A stretch of DNA of 64,000 nucleotides from Nocardia puris (GTDB taxonomy: Bacteria; Actinomycetota; Actinomycetes; Mycobacteriales; Mycobacteriaceae), in NCBI RefSeq assembly GCF_003315035.1, contig NZ_QNRE01000001.1, forward strand, positions 159,224 to 223,223, read 5' to 3'. Position 1 is the stretch's first letter. The number at the start of each line of letters is the position of its first letter. The position numbers were made by a program, and so were the translations under genes. Positions 1-10,822 of the stretch are shown here, in pieces. The notes below the pieces were generated by a model. That model was not told the origin of the DNA and ran no database searches. It was given only the letters and a program-made list of their open reading frames with translations.

Positions 1-213
1 GACCTGCTGAGAACGGCGCTGCCGGAAGGATTCTCGCCGCGCGAGACGAGTCCCGGCTCGTATCTGATCGAGGGCGAGATCGACCCGCAGGTCCTGGCCA
101 CCGTGACCGCGTGGTGCGCGCGGGTGAACGTGCTGGCCACCGACATCCGGATCGACCAGCGCCGCCTCGAGGACGTCTTCCTGGAACTGACCGGACGGGA
201 CCTGCGCGGATGA
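1..213 (+). CDS. ABC exporter ATP-binding subunit, C-terminal end (partial)
   Basis: This is the last 70 codons of a gene that begins before the window. The peptide ends in a segment (IDQRRLEDVFLELTGRDLRG) typical of the C-terminus of DrrA/CcmA-type ABC ATPases, where LEDVFLELTG is a familiar signature. The Walker motifs lie outside the window, so the family call rests on this tail and on the neighbour. The stop codon overlaps the start of the following permease gene (ATGA), which shows translational coupling and a two-gene ABC-2 exporter. The substrate cannot be told. The same pair sits beside ctaA in mycobacteria. Confidence 0.8.
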   Translation, partial: DLLRTALPEGFSPRETSPGSYLIEGEIDPQVLATVTAWCARVNVLATDIRIDQRRLEDVFLELTGRDLRG

Positions 214-1004
214 TGACCCAGCCTGAACGCACCACCAACCGCTTCGCGCCGGGCACCTTCGCACCCGATCCGCGGCCGGCCGGCTTCCCGGCGATGCTGG
301 CCGCGCAGACCCGGCTCGAGCTGATCCTGTTGCTGCGCAACGGCGAACAGCTGCTGCTCACCATGTTCATCCCGATCACGCTGCTGGTCGGGCTCACGCT
401 GCTGCCGTTCGGCGACCTGGGCACCGAACGGGTCGCGACCATCGTGCCCGCCGTGATGATGGTGGCGGTGATGTCGACCGCGTTCACCGGCCAGGCCATC
501 GCCGTCGGCTTCGACCGCCGCTACGGCGCGCTCAAACGCCTGGGTGCGACGCCGCTGCCGCGCTGGGGCATCATCGCGGGCAAGAGCGCCGCGGTGTTGA
601 TAGTCGTTGTGCTGCAAGCGGTTCTGCTCGGCGCGATCGGGGTGGCGCTGGGCTGGCGGCCGGGGCTGGGCGGGCTGGCGCTGGGCGCACTCGTGATCGC
701 GCTGGGCACCGCGACGTTCGCCGCCATGGGCCTGCTACTGGGCGGCACGCTCAAGGCCGAGATCGTGCTCGCGCTGGCCAATGTCCTGTGGTTCGTCATG
801 CTCGGCATCGCGAGCGTGGTGTTCGCCTCCGACGACCTGCCCGCGGCCGTGGAGATCGCGGCGCGACTGGTGCCCTCGGGGGCGCTGGCGGTAACGCTGG
901 AGGAGGCGCTGCACGGCGTCGTCGACTGGTTCGGGATCGCGGTGCTGGCGATCTGGGGTGCGGTGACGGGGTTGCTCGCCGCGCGCTGGTTCCGCTTCGA
1001 GTGA
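210..1004 (+). CDS. ABC-2 type exporter permease
   Basis: This 264-residue integral membrane protein has about six hydrophobic segments after a roughly 30-residue soluble N-terminus. It contains the pattern of ABC-2 permeases, with a short cytoplasmic stretch (FDRRYGALKRLGATPLPRW) like the conserved coupling region. It would form the channel for the ATPase ending at 213. ATG at 210 overlaps the upstream stop by four bases, and a second ATG follows immediately at 213, so either could be used. The gene lies upstream of heme A synthase, as in mycobacteria, but a link to heme or cytochrome assembly is only inferred from position. Substrate unknown. Confidence 0.85.
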   Translation: MMTQPERTTNRFAPGTFAPDPRPAGFPAMLAAQTRLELILLLRNGEQLLLTMFIPITLLVGLTLLPFGDLGTERVATIVPAVMMVAVMSTAFTGQAIAVGFDRRYGALKRLGATPLPRWGIIAGKSAAVLIVVVLQAVLLGAIGVALGWRPGLGGLALGALVIALGTATFAAMGLLLGGTLKAEIVLALANVLWFVMLGIASVVFASDDLPAAVEIAARLVPSGALAVTLEEALHGVVDWFGIAVLAIWGAVTGLLAARWFRFE

Positions 1005-1068
1005 CCGCGCCGACGGCGTGAACGACGTCACGTAGTAGACCGCCTGCGGGCGGCTCGGGGGCGCTCGC

Positions 1069-1074
1069 TACCAT
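1069..1074 (+). promoter_or_regulatory. -10 element of ctaA, leaderless arrangement
   Basis: TACCAT fits the TANNNT actinobacterial -10 hexamer and is followed by exactly six bases before the GTG start of ctaA at 1081. Transcription would start at or next to the start codon, giving a leaderless mRNA. No ribosome binding site is visible. Confidence 0.5.
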
Positions 1075-1080
1075 CGTCGG

Positions 1081-2061
1081 GTGCTGTATCGCGCCTTTCT
1101 GCGGCTGGTCGACAAGCTCCCGCTCCCCTCGCTGCGGGCGCAGCGACTGATCGCGCTCGCGGTCCTGCTGACCCAGGCGGGCATCTCCGTCACCGGCGCC
1201 ATAGTCCGCGTGACGGCGTCGGGCCTGGGCTGCCCCACCTGGCCCCAGTGTTTCCCCGGCAGCTTCACCCCCGTCGGCGTGTCCGAGGTGGCGGTGCTGC
1301 ACCAGGCCGTCGAGTTCGGCAACCGCCTGCTCACCTTCGTGGTGACGCTGTTCGCGGGTCTCATCGTGCTGGCGGTCACCAGGGCGCGGCGGCGGCGCGA
1401 GGTGCTGACCTACGCGTGGCTGATGCCGGCCGGCACCGTGGTGCAGGCGATCATCGGCGGCATCACCGTGCTCACCGGGCTGCTGTGGTGGACGGTCGCG
1501 ATCCACCTGCTCGCCTCGATGGTGATGGTGTGGCTGGCCGCGGTGCTCTACACGCGGATCGGCGAACCCGACGACGGCGTGGAAGTCGTGCAGGCGCCCG
1601 CTCCCCTGCGCTGGCTGACGGCGCTGAGCGGGGTGGCGCTGGCGGGCGTGCTGATCGCGGGCACGCTGGTGACGGCGGCAGGCCCGCACGCCGGCGACAA
1701 GAGCATCGACCGGCCGGTGGCGCGGCTCGAGGTCGAGATCGTCACGCTGGTGCACCTGCACTCGCAGCTGCTCGTCGGCTATCTGGCGCTGCTCGTGGGC
1801 CTGGCGTTCGGCCTCTACGCGGTCGGCATCACGCGCGTGATCAAGCACCGGCTGTTCCTGGTCCTCGGGCTCGTGGTCTCCCAGTCGCTGGTCGGCGTCG
1901 TGCAGTACTTCACCGACGTGCCCGCCGCGCTGGTCGCCGTCCATGTGGGTGGCGCGGCCGCCTGCACCGCCGCCACGGCGGCCCTGTGGGCCGTGCTGCG
2001 CACCCGCGAGCCGGTCCCGGCCGTCGCGCCGGAACCGGCCGCCACCCGCGCCGCATCCTGA
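1081..2061 (+). CDS. ctaA: heme A synthase (COX15/CtaA family)
   Basis: Converts heme O to heme A in the membrane by oxidising the C8 methyl group, for cytochrome aa3 oxidase. The 326-residue protein has about eight membrane helices. It carries the conserved extracellular cysteine pair (C51 and C57 in GLGCPTWPQC) and the heme-ligand histidine candidates H74 (HQAVEFGNR), H142, H225/H227 and H288 (VHVGG). The GTG start is chosen because it lies six bases after a TACCAT -10 element and gives a normal family N-terminus. Heme O synthase ctaB lies 4 kb downstream on the other strand. Assignment is firm. Confidence 0.95.
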   Translation: MLYRAFLRLVDKLPLPSLRAQRLIALAVLLTQAGISVTGAIVRVTASGLGCPTWPQCFPGSFTPVGVSEVAVLHQAVEFGNRLLTFVVTLFAGLIVLAVTRARRRREVLTYAWLMPAGTVVQAIIGGITVLTGLLWWTVAIHLLASMVMVWLAAVLYTRIGEPDDGVEVVQAPAPLRWLTALSGVALAGVLIAGTLVTAAGPHAGDKSIDRPVARLEVEIVTLVHLHSQLLVGYLALLVGLAFGLYAVGITRVIKHRLFLVLGLVVSQSLVGVVQYFTDVPAALVAVHVGGAAACTAATAALWAVLRTREPVPAVAPEPAATRAAS

Positions 2062-2165
2062 TCCGGGCCTCACCGCGCGACCGGGTGGTAGCGCAGGTTT
2101 CACCTCCGCCGGTGCTGATGACGCGGCCCGGGTTCCCGGCACCGCGTGGCAAGATCGGATTCGTC

Positions 2166-2917
2166 GTGACTCCGAATCGGCCCGTTGCCCTGGTGACGGG
2201 AAGTTCGCGCGGTCTGGGTAGTGCGATCGCGCGGCGGCTCGCCGCCGACGGTGCGGCCGTGGTGGTCAACGGGTTTCGCGACGACGAGCGGGCGGAAGCG
2301 GTCGCCGCGTCCGTTCACACGGAAGGCGTTGTGGCCGAGGCGATCACCGCCGATGTCACCGATGAACGGCAGGTCGCCGATCTGATCGCCGCGGTCACCC
2401 GCACCCTGGGACCGTTGGACGTGCTGGTGCTCAACGCGACCGGTCCGCAACCGGAGGCACCGCTCACCGAGGTCGGGTGGGCGGATCACCTCGCCCGGCT
2501 CGACTTCTTCGTCAAGAGCCCGGTCCTGCTCGGGCGCGCGGTGATCCCGGGATGCGCGAGCGCCGGTTCGGGCGCATCGTGCACAACGATTCCGAGGTCG
2601 CCGACCGCCCGCCGCCCGGCCGCTCCGCCTACGGCGCGGCGAAGAACGCCCAGATCGGGCTCACCCGCGCCTGGGCCCGGGAACTCGCGCCCTTCGGCAT
2701 CACCGTGAATACCGTTGCCCCCGGCTTCATTCCGGTCGAACGCCACGACGGGGTGCCCGAAGCCACCCGCGAGAGCTACCGGAGCACGGTGCCCGCGGGC
2801 CATCTCGGCGCCCCCGCCGACGTGGCCCACGCCGTCAGCTTCTTCGCCTCGCCACGCTCCGGCTTCCTCACCGGCCAGCGCCTGCTCGTCGACGGCGGCC
2901 GCGCCCGGCACGTCTGA
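2166..2917 (+). pseudogene. short-chain dehydrogenase/reductase, interrupted by a frameshift
   Basis: Two reading frames together make one ordinary SDR of about 250 residues. The first part starts at GTG 2166 and carries the cofactor motif TGSSRGLG and the NAT segment (about residue 93). Around 2550-2552 the reading must shift by one base into the next frame, where the catalytic YGAAK, the PGF turn and the C-terminal TGQRLLVDGG follow to the TGA at 2915-2917. The join lies in a CCCGGGA run, as if one G had been lost; ATCCCGGGGATG would restore the frame. It may be a recent inactivation or a sequencing error. Nothing else in the gene looks decayed. Substrate unknown; the dinucleotide motif and length are typical of 3-oxoacyl reductase-like SDRs. 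Confidence 0.8.
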
Positions 2918-2930
2918 GCGCGCCCCTCGA

Positions 2931-3686
2931 TCACACCACCGACGGTCGATCCAGGCTCGACCAGAGCGGATCACCTTGGGCGACGAGCAGTTCGGCGATC
3001 TCGGCGCGGGCCTGCTCGACACCGCGGTCGCCGTCGACGCAATAGCCGGACTCGGCGACGGTCAGCAACTTCACGTTCACCATGCGGAAGCGGGACAGCG
3101 GGCCGTCGACGGTGCGCGGGAAAACGTCGTCCTCCAGGCCGAGCAGCGCGGTGACGTGACCGTTCTCGTCCACGTAACGTCCGCGCGCGGAGTCCGGGAA
3201 GTCCAGCCCGCCCAGTCCCATCGACAGGGTGCCGTAGTGGGCGAGGTTGTCGGCGAAGCGGAACCCGTGCTGCGACACCGTCGAGGAGATCGCGGCGACC
3301 AGCTGCCCGAGCCACGAGGTCATGACGTCGCCGAAGCTCGCGTCGGCCGGCAGATCGCGGGAGGCCGCGTACACCTCCACCTCCACCCCGTTGGTCGGGT
3401 CCGCGTCCGACCACTCTGCGGGGAACGACAGACCCAGGCTGGTCACCACCGTCCCGTGCGCGTTGCGCACCACCCGGTGACTGGGTTGCCGGATGGTCGG
3501 CGGCGCGGGTTCGTTCACGCCCATCTGCGCCCACAGCTCCGCCGGGATGAACTTCGATTGATAGCGCGGGGCCGAAATTCCCTGATCGATCCGCCCCCAC
3601 GCATTCCAGACGTCGTTGTGCAGGTCCCACATCCGGGCCTCGTAGCGCTCGTAGACATCCGTTTCGTCCGTATCGGTCACGGACAT
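2931..3686 (-). CDS. conserved hypothetical protein
   Basis: A 251-residue soluble protein without signal peptide or membrane segments. It is acidic, with an N-terminal stretch rich in Asp, Glu and Thr and a WDLHNDVWNAWG segment, a central beta-rich part with aromatic residues, and a C-terminal MVNVKLLTVAESGY stretch that loosely recalls suppressor-of-fused-like domains. That resemblance is too weak to name. It is transcribed divergently from the universal stress protein gene and faces the SDR gene tail to tail with 13 bases between the stops. The ATG at 3686 fits the coding potential, although a TAACGT hexamer sits one base before it. Function unknown. Confidence 0.6.
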   Translation of the reverse strand: MSVTDTDETDVYERYEARMWDLHNDVWNAWGRIDQGISAPRYQSKFIPAELWAQMGVNEPAPPTIRQPSHRVVRNAHGTVVTSLGLSFPAEWSDADPTNGVEVEVYAASRDLPADASFGDVMTSWLGQLVAAISSTVSQHGFRFADNLAHYGTLSMGLGGLDFPDSARGRYVDENGHVTALLGLEDDVFPRTVDGPLSRFRMVNVKLLTVAESGYCVDGDRGVEQARAEIAELLVAQGDPLWSSLDRPSVV

Positions 3687-3728
3687 GACGTTAGCCGAGC
3701 CCTCCGACACCCCGGAAACACCGCTCGG

Positions 3729-3748
3729 CCAGGGTCGTTGGTCCTCAT
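3729..3748 (+). promoter_or_regulatory. possible DosR-like box upstream of the universal stress protein
   Basis: The segment GGGTCGTTGGTCC resembles the core of the DosR/DevR palindrome (GGGAC-4-GTCCC), with two mismatches in the core. It sits about 80 bases before the universal stress protein start, and universal stress proteins are common DosR targets in mycobacteria. This is a weak match and an inference. Confidence 0.25.
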
Positions 3749-3824
3749 ATCCGGTGCCGCGCGGCAGACGTATCGCCACGGGATCAGCTGCCAGGATGGA
3801 GGTGTCGACAACGAAGGGATCGTG

Positions 3825-4706
3825 ATGAGCACTCTCGCCAATCAGCAATCGATCGTCGTCGGGGTGGACGGCAGCGCGGCCGCGCTCGCCGCCGCGCGCT
3901 GGGCCGCAGCGATCGCGGCCCGCCGCGCGGTGCGGCTGGAGGTCGTCTCGGTGGTGCCCACCTTCGACTACAGCCTCACGGCGGCCCAGGTCGCCGACGC
4001 CGACCTGCTGCCCACCCTGCGCATGCTCGCGAAGAAACATGCCGATGCCGCGGTCACCGCCGTGCGCGCCGACCAGCCCGACCTCGAGATCACCCAGGCC
4101 AACCCGGAGGGCGTGCCCGCCGACGAACTCGTGGCCGCGGGCGAGGGCGCCCGGCTGGTGGTGGTCGCCGCGAACACCGATTCCCGGCTCACCACGCTGC
4201 TGCTCGGCTCCACCGCGCTGCGTGTGGCGAACCAGTCCGCGTGCCCGGTCGCGGTGTGGCGCGGCGATTTCGGCACACCGCTGCCGGACACCAGGCCGGT
4301 GCTGGTCGGTGTGGACGGCAGCCCCGACAGCAACGCCGCCATCGGTGAGGCGTTCGAACTGGCCGCGCTGCTCGGGGCCGGTGTGCTCGCCGTGCACGCG
4401 TGGGCCTACCAGGATCTGTCGCAGTGGTCGCCGCGGCCGGAGAGCTGGGACGCCCTCGCCGAACAGGAGCACACCCTGCTCGGGGAGCGGCTCGCGGGCT
4501 GGTGCGACAAGTTCCCCGACGTGGAGGTGACCAGGCTGGTGGTGCGCGACTCGCCCACCAAGGCGCTGCTCCAGCAGGCCGGCGAGGCCCAGGCCGTGGT
4601 GACGGGCAGCCACGGGCACAACCGCGTCACCGGCTTGCTGCTCGGCTCGACCAGTCAGAACCTGCTGCACCACGCGCCGTGCCCGGTGCTGGTCACCAGG
4701 GCGTGA
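3825..4706 (+). CDS. universal stress protein with two Usp domains
   Basis: The 293-residue protein consists of two tandem Usp folds. Each opens with the V-x-V-D-G-S strand-loop (VVGVDGSAAA near residue 10, VLVGVDGSPDS near 161). The second ends with the full ATP-binding motif G-2x-G-9x-GS (GSHGHNRVTGLLLGST). The first has only the second half (LLLGSTALRVANQS), the glycine region being replaced by AANTDSR, so the two halves may differ in nucleotide binding. Tandem-domain Usps are typical of mycobacteria and Nocardia, where several respond to hypoxia. ATG 3825 is chosen because the Usp fold begins ten residues later; a GAAGGGA lies upstream. Its partner is unknown. Confidence 0.9.
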   Translation: MSTLANQQSIVVGVDGSAAALAAARWAAAIAARRAVRLEVVSVVPTFDYSLTAAQVADADLLPTLRMLAKKHADAAVTAVRADQPDLEITQANPEGVPADELVAAGEGARLVVVAANTDSRLTTLLLGSTALRVANQSACPVAVWRGDFGTPLPDTRPVLVGVDGSPDSNAAIGEAFELAALLGAGVLAVHAWAYQDLSQWSPRPESWDALAEQEHTLLGERLAGWCDKFPDVEVTRLVVRDSPTKALLQQAGEAQAVVTGSHGHNRVTGLLLGSTSQNLLHHAPCPVLVTRA

Positions 4707-4709
4707 ACG

Positions 4710-5066
4710 TCACTTCTCGTTGCGCGCCTTGGGGAATCGCTTCTGGCGGGCCACCCAGCCCGCCATCTTCGCCCAGTGGCCACGCTCCGGGGTGACGATC
4801 GAGGTGAGTTCGCGGTCCCACTCGTCGGCCTCGGCGAGGCCCTCGATGGTCTCCACCAGGTGCTTCGCGGTGGGCATATCGGCGACGACGCGGTCACCGA
4901 GGACGCCGTCGGCGCCGACGAGGGTGACCCGCACGCCGATGCGGCCGATCTGCTGGAGCACGGCGGTGGCGGAACCGCCGTGCTCGGCGACGAATCCCTT
5001 CACCGAGTCCACCAGGGCGCCGGACAGTTTCTCGGGGGCCGGGGCGGCGGCGGTATCAACGCTCAT
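4710..5066 (-). CDS. small conserved hypothetical protein
   Basis: The 118-residue soluble protein has an alanine/proline-rich first 15 residues, a central stretch with a GVRVTLVGADG turn, and a basic C-terminus (WAKMAGWVARQKRFPKARNEK, residues near 98-118). No catalytic motif is apparent. It is transcribed away from qor with 63 bases between the two starts. The ATG at 5066 lies eight bases after TAAACT, a TANNNT -10 hexamer, so the mRNA may be leaderless or very short-leadered. Its stop is only three bases from the stop of the universal stress protein gene, which is convergent. Confidence 0.6.
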   Translation of the reverse strand: MSVDTAAAPAPEKLSGALVDSVKGFVAEHGGSATAVLQQIGRIGVRVTLVGADGVLGDRVVADMPTAKHLVETIEGLAEADEWDRELTSIVTPERGHWAKMAGWVARQKRFPKARNEK

Positions 5067-5129
5067 GCTCCCGGAGTTTACCGGCCGGTAGGTCCGAGTC
5101 CACCCCCGGCGGGTGTAGAACTGGATGTC

Positions 5130-6095
5130 ATGCGCGCCATACAGGTTGCCGAACACGGCGGTCCCGAGGTCCTGCGATACACCGAGGTGCCGGAGCCGCA
5201 GATCGGCCCGGATCAGCTGCTGGTGGACACCCAGGCGGTCGGTGTGAACTTCATCGACACCTACATCCGCACGGGCACCTATCCGCATCCGGTGCCGTAC
5301 GTGCCCGGTGCGGAGGGCAGCGGTGTGGTCGCGGCGGTCGGCTCTGACGTCACCGGGTTCGCCGTGGGCGACCGGGTGGCCTGGGCCGCCGCGCCGGGCA
5401 GCTATGCCGACCGGGTCGCGGTGCCCGCCGCGGTCGCGATCCCGGTGCCCGACGGCGTGGACCCGCCGGTCGCCGCCTCGGCGCTGCTGCAAGGGATGAC
5501 CGCGCACTACCTGATCGAGTCGATCTACAAGCCCGAGCCGGGCGAGACGGTGCTGGTGCACGCGGGCGCGGGTGGCGTGGGCCTGATCCTCACGCAGCTC
5601 GCGACCGCGCGCGGCGTGCGGGTGATCACGACGGTGTCCTCCGACGAGAAGGCGGCGCTCTCGCGCGAGGCCGGGGCCGCCGAAGTGCTGCGCTACACCG
5701 ACGATCTCGCCGACCAGGTGCGCGAGCTCACCGACGGCGTGGGCGTCGCGGCGGTCTACGACGGCGTCGGCAAGGCGACGTTCGACGCCAGCCTCGCCGC
5801 GCTGCGCATCCGGGGCACGCTCGCCCTGTTCGGCGCGGCCAGCGGCCCGGTCCCCCCGGTCGACCCGCAGCGCCTCAACGCCGGCGGCTCGCTGTTCCTG
5901 ACCCGCCCCACATTGGCCCACTACACCCGTGACCGCGAGGAACTGCTCTGGCGCGCGGGCGACATCCTCGCCGCCCTCGCCGACGGCACCCTCACCCTTC
6001 GCATCGGCGCCACCTATCCCCTCGCCGAGGCCGAACAGGCGCACCGCGACCTGGAGGCCCGCAAGACCACCGGCTCGATCGTCCTGATCCCCTGA
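5130..6095 (+). CDS. qor: quinone oxidoreductase (zeta-crystallin-like MDR family)
   Basis: NADPH-dependent one-electron reduction of quinones is the usual activity of this cytosolic family. The 321 residues show the MDR order: a GroES-like N-terminal domain (IQVAEHGGPEVLRY to the VPGAEGSGVV segment) and a Rossmann domain with HAGAGGVGLILTQLA near residue 147. The catalytic zinc ligands of alcohol dehydrogenases are absent, as expected for QOR. The protein ends in the family-typical ARKTTGSIVLIP. Position between ctaA and ctaB matches mycobacteria. ATG 5130 is chosen because it begins the conserved MRAIQV start. A strong hairpin follows its stop codon. Confidence 0.92.
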   Translation: MRAIQVAEHGGPEVLRYTEVPEPQIGPDQLLVDTQAVGVNFIDTYIRTGTYPHPVPYVPGAEGSGVVAAVGSDVTGFAVGDRVAWAAAPGSYADRVAVPAAVAIPVPDGVDPPVAASALLQGMTAHYLIESIYKPEPGETVLVHAGAGGVGLILTQLATARGVRVITTVSSDEKAALSREAGAAEVLRYTDDLADQVRELTDGVGVAAVYDGVGKATFDASLAALRIRGTLALFGAASGPVPPVDPQRLNAGGSLFLTRPTLAHYTRDREELLWRAGDILAALADGTLTLRIGATYPLAEAEQAHRDLEARKTTGSIVLIP

Positions 6096-6109
6096 ACGAT
6101 CCCGCGCCG

Positions 6110-6141
6110 AAGGGCCGACGCACCGCGAGTGCGTCGGCCTT
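6110..6141 (+). terminator. hairpin terminator between convergent qor and ctaB
   Basis: A perfect 11-bp stem (GGCCGACGCAC, 6113-6123, with GTGCGTCGGCC, 6129-6139) closes a five-base CGCGA loop. It lies 17 bases after the qor stop and 30 before the ctaB stop, so it can serve both convergent genes. AA before and TT after the stem are the only tract bases. Confidence 0.8.
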
Positions 6142-6168
6142 CGTGTTCGGGGGGTTTCGGCGGGAAGG

Positions 6169-7158
6169 TCAGCCGAAGAAGCTGCCGATCGTGTCCCAGC
6201 CCAGCACCGAATCCACGGCCAGGCCGCAGAACACCACCGCCAGGTAGTTGTTCGACTGGAGGAACAGCCGCAGCGGCTTCACCGACTCGCCCCGGCGCAC
6301 ACCGGAGTAGAGCTGGTGGGCCATGAGCAGGAACCAGGCGCCGGCCACCAGCGCCACCGCGGCGTAGATCACGCCGGTCGCGGGCACCAGGGCCAGCGTG
6401 GTGAGCACGGTGAGCCAGGTGTAGACGACGATCTGCTTGGTGACCGTCTCCTCGGTGGCGACCACCGGCAGCATGGGCACGCCCGCCGCGCGGTAGTCCT
6501 CCTTGTAGCGCATGGCCAGCGCCCAGGTGTGCGGCGGCGTCCAGAAGAAGATGACGCCGAACAGCGCCAGCGCGGGCCAGCCGATGGTGCCCGTCACCGC
6601 CGACCAGCCGACCAGCGCGGGCATGCAACCGGCCGCGCCGCCCCACACCACGTTCTGCGAGGTGCGCCGCTTGAGGCCGAGCGTGTAGACGAAGACGTAG
6701 AACAGGATGGTCGCGACCACCAGCGCGCCGCTGAGCAGGTTCGCCTGCCACCACAGCCACGCGAACGACGCGATGCCGAGCACGACGCCGAACACGAACG
6801 CGTTGCGCGTGGGCACCGCCTCGCGCGCCAGCGGCCGCTTGGCGGTGCGCTTCATCACCTTGTCGATATCGGCGTCGGCGACGCAGTTGAGGGTGTTGGC
6901 GCTGGCCGCGCCCATCCAGCCGCCGAACAGCGTGGCCAGGATGAGGCCGATGTCGATGTGGCCGCGGTCGGCCAGCAGCATCGTCGGGATGGTCGCCACC
7001 AGCAGCAGTTCGATGACGCGCGGCTTGGTCAGCGCGATGTAGGCGAGCACCCGCCGCATCAGTCTGGACGGCAGGCCGGCACCGGTGAACCGGTCGGCGA
7101 GCACCGTCGCGGAGGAGCCGTGCGCGCCATTGCCACCCGGCTGTTGCCCAATCCGCAC
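6169..7158 (-). CDS. ctaB: heme O synthase (protoheme IX farnesyltransferase)
   Basis: Transfers a farnesyl group to heme b to make heme O, the substrate of CtaA. The 329 residues form about nine membrane helices of the UbiA prenyltransferase fold. The first aspartate-rich motif is [15 protein letters not shown], and the second polar loop is in [14 protein letters not shown]. The family segment [16 protein letters not shown] is intact. GTG at 7158 is chosen over an ATG 36 bases upstream because GAGGAGA stands five bases before it. The gene is divergent from the tkt operon and convergent with qor, sharing the terminator at 6110-6141. Confidence 0.94.
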   Translation of the reverse strand: MRIGQQPGGNGAHGSSATVLADRFTGAGLPSRLMRRVLAYIALTKPRVIELLLVATIPTMLLADRGHIDIGLILATLFGGWMGAASANTLNCVADADIDKVMKRTAKRPLAREAVPTRNAFVFGVVLGIASFAWLWWQANLLSGALVVATILFYVFVYTLGLKRRTSQNVVWGGAAGCMPALVGWSAVTGTIGWPALALFGVIFFWTPPHTWALAMRYKEDYRAAGVPMLPVVATEETVTKQIVVYTWLTVLTTLALVPATGVIYAAVALVAGAWFLLMAHQLYSGVRRGESVKPLRLFLQSNNYLAVVFCGLAVDSVLGWDTIGSFFG

Positions 7159-7538
7159 TGTCTCTCCTCGCACGCTGTGCTCCGCATCCGGCAATGGAAC
7201 GAGCAGCGCGCTCGTTTCCCGCTGTCACGGATACACAGCCTGTGCGGCGCGGCTACTACTACAGAGGATGGTAGACCCTCGCCGGCAGCGCTCCGACGCT
7301 CACCCCGGCCCCGACGGGCCCACCGCCCGGTCGGCAGGAGGTCACGATCGGTTCACCGCGCGGTCCGCGCCGGGTTGCGAAACGCGACACTACGCGCCGG
7401 TACGACGGGTTCCCGACATGCCGCTCAGGGGGCACATCTAGGGTGGTTGGGTACACCCGGTCGGCCCCGCGGCCGCCGCGCGTTCACGCCGCCCACCCAC
7501 CCGCCGTCGACGAGACCAATGTCAGGAGAACCTCGGTC
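7159..7538. other. divergent promoter region between ctaB and tkt
   Basis: These 380 bases carry the promoters of ctaB (leftward) and of the tkt-pgl operon (rightward). No open frame in it has convincing coding character. A leftward ribosome binding site (GAGGAGA) and a rightward one (AGGAGAA, 7524-7530) are visible. I could not assign -10/-35 pairs with confidence; TAGGGT near 7440 is one rightward candidate. No operator palindrome stood out. Confidence 0.4.
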
Positions 7539-9680
<2,142 letters not shown>

Positions 9681-9684
9681 GCGC

Positions 9685-10818
9685 ATGGCACAGAACGAGA
9701 ACCTCGCGGCCCTGTCCGCCGCCGGTGTATCGGTGTGGCTGGACGATCTGTCGCGCGACCGGATCAACTCGGGCAACCTGGCCGAGCTGATCGCCACGCG
9801 CAGCGTCGTCGGCGTCACCACCAACCCCACCATCTTCCAGGGTGCGCTCAGCCAGGGTCACGCCTACGACGCGCAGGTGAAAGACCTTGCGGCACAAGGG
9901 GCCGACGCCGACGCGGCGATCCGCACCATCACCACCGACGACGTGCGCTCCGCCTGCGACGTGCTGGCCGGGGTGTACGAGGCCAGCCGCGGCGTGGACG
10001 GCCGGGTCTCCATCGAGGTCGACCCCCGCTTCGCGTTCGACGCGGACAAGACCGTCGCGCAGGCCATCGACCTGTGGAAGACGGTGGACCGGCCCAACCT
10101 GTTCATCAAGATCCCGGCCACCGAGGCGGGCCTGCCCGCCATCACCTCGGTGATCGGGGAGGGCATCAGCGTGAACGTCACGCTGATCTTCTCGGTGGCC
10201 CGCTACCGCTCGGTCATGGGCGCCTACCTGGACGGCCTGCGCAGGGCCAAGGCGGGCGGCCACGACCTGGCCAAGATCCATTCCGTCGCCTCGTTCTTCG
10301 TGTCCCGCGTGGACACCGAGATCGACAAGCGGCTCGAGGCCATCGGCACCGAGGCGGCGCTCGCGCTGCGCGGTAAGGCGGGCGTGGCCAACGCGCGCCT
10401 GGCCTACGCCGAGTACCAGGACGTCTTCGACGGCGGCGCGCACACCTCGACCTATCAGCATCTGGCCGCGATGGGCGGCAACCGGCAGCGCCCGCTGTGG
10501 GCGTCGACGGGCGTGAAGAACCCGGACTACTCCGACACCCTCTACGTCACCGAGCTGGTCGCCCCGAACACAGTCAACACGCTGCCGGAGAAGACGCTCG
10601 AGGCCGTCGCCGACCACGGCGAGATCCGCGGCGACACCATCAGCGGCACCGCCGACGAGGCGCGGCAGGTGTTCGACGCGCTGGCCGAGGTCGGCATCGA
10701 CCTGGACGATGTGTTCGCGCTGCTCGAGCGCGAAGGCGTGGAGAAGTTCGAGAAGTCCTGGGAGGAACTGCTGACGGCCACCACCGCCGAACTCGGCGCC
10801 GCGTCCGGGGGCAACTGA
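9685..10818 (+). CDS. tal: transaldolase
   Basis: Moves a dihydroxyacetone unit from sedoheptulose 7-phosphate to glyceraldehyde 3-phosphate. The 377-residue protein belongs to the longer actinobacterial transaldolase type. It has the N-terminal [11 protein letters not shown] motif and the Schiff-base lysine in [15 protein letters not shown], followed by [11 protein letters not shown]. It starts four bases after the tkt stop, behind AAGGGATAAGCGC, and is the second gene of the pentose phosphate operon. Assignment is firm. Confidence 0.96.
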   Translation: MAQNENLAALSAAGVSVWLDDLSRDRINSGNLAELIATRSVVGVTTNPTIFQGALSQGHAYDAQVKDLAAQGADADAAIRTITTDDVRSACDVLAGVYEASRGVDGRVSIEVDPRFAFDADKTVAQAIDLWKTVDRPNLFIKIPATEAGLPAITSVIGEGISVNVTLIFSVARYRSVMGAYLDGLRRAKAGGHDLAKIHSVASFFVSRVDTEIDKRLEAIGTEAALALRGKAGVANARLAYAEYQDVFDGGAHTSTYQHLAAMGGNRQRPLWASTGVKNPDYSDTLYVTELVAPNTVNTLPEKTLEAVADHGEIRGDTISGTADEARQVFDALAEVGIDLDDVFALLEREGVEKFEKSWEELLTATTAELGAASGGN

Positions 10819-10822
10819 CCCC

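Noticed and set aside
796..2142. Minus-strand 448-codon frame opposite ctaA
   Set aside because: Composition is rich in Arg, Gly and His without motifs, typical of the antisense of a GC-rich gene; ctaA has intact motifs.
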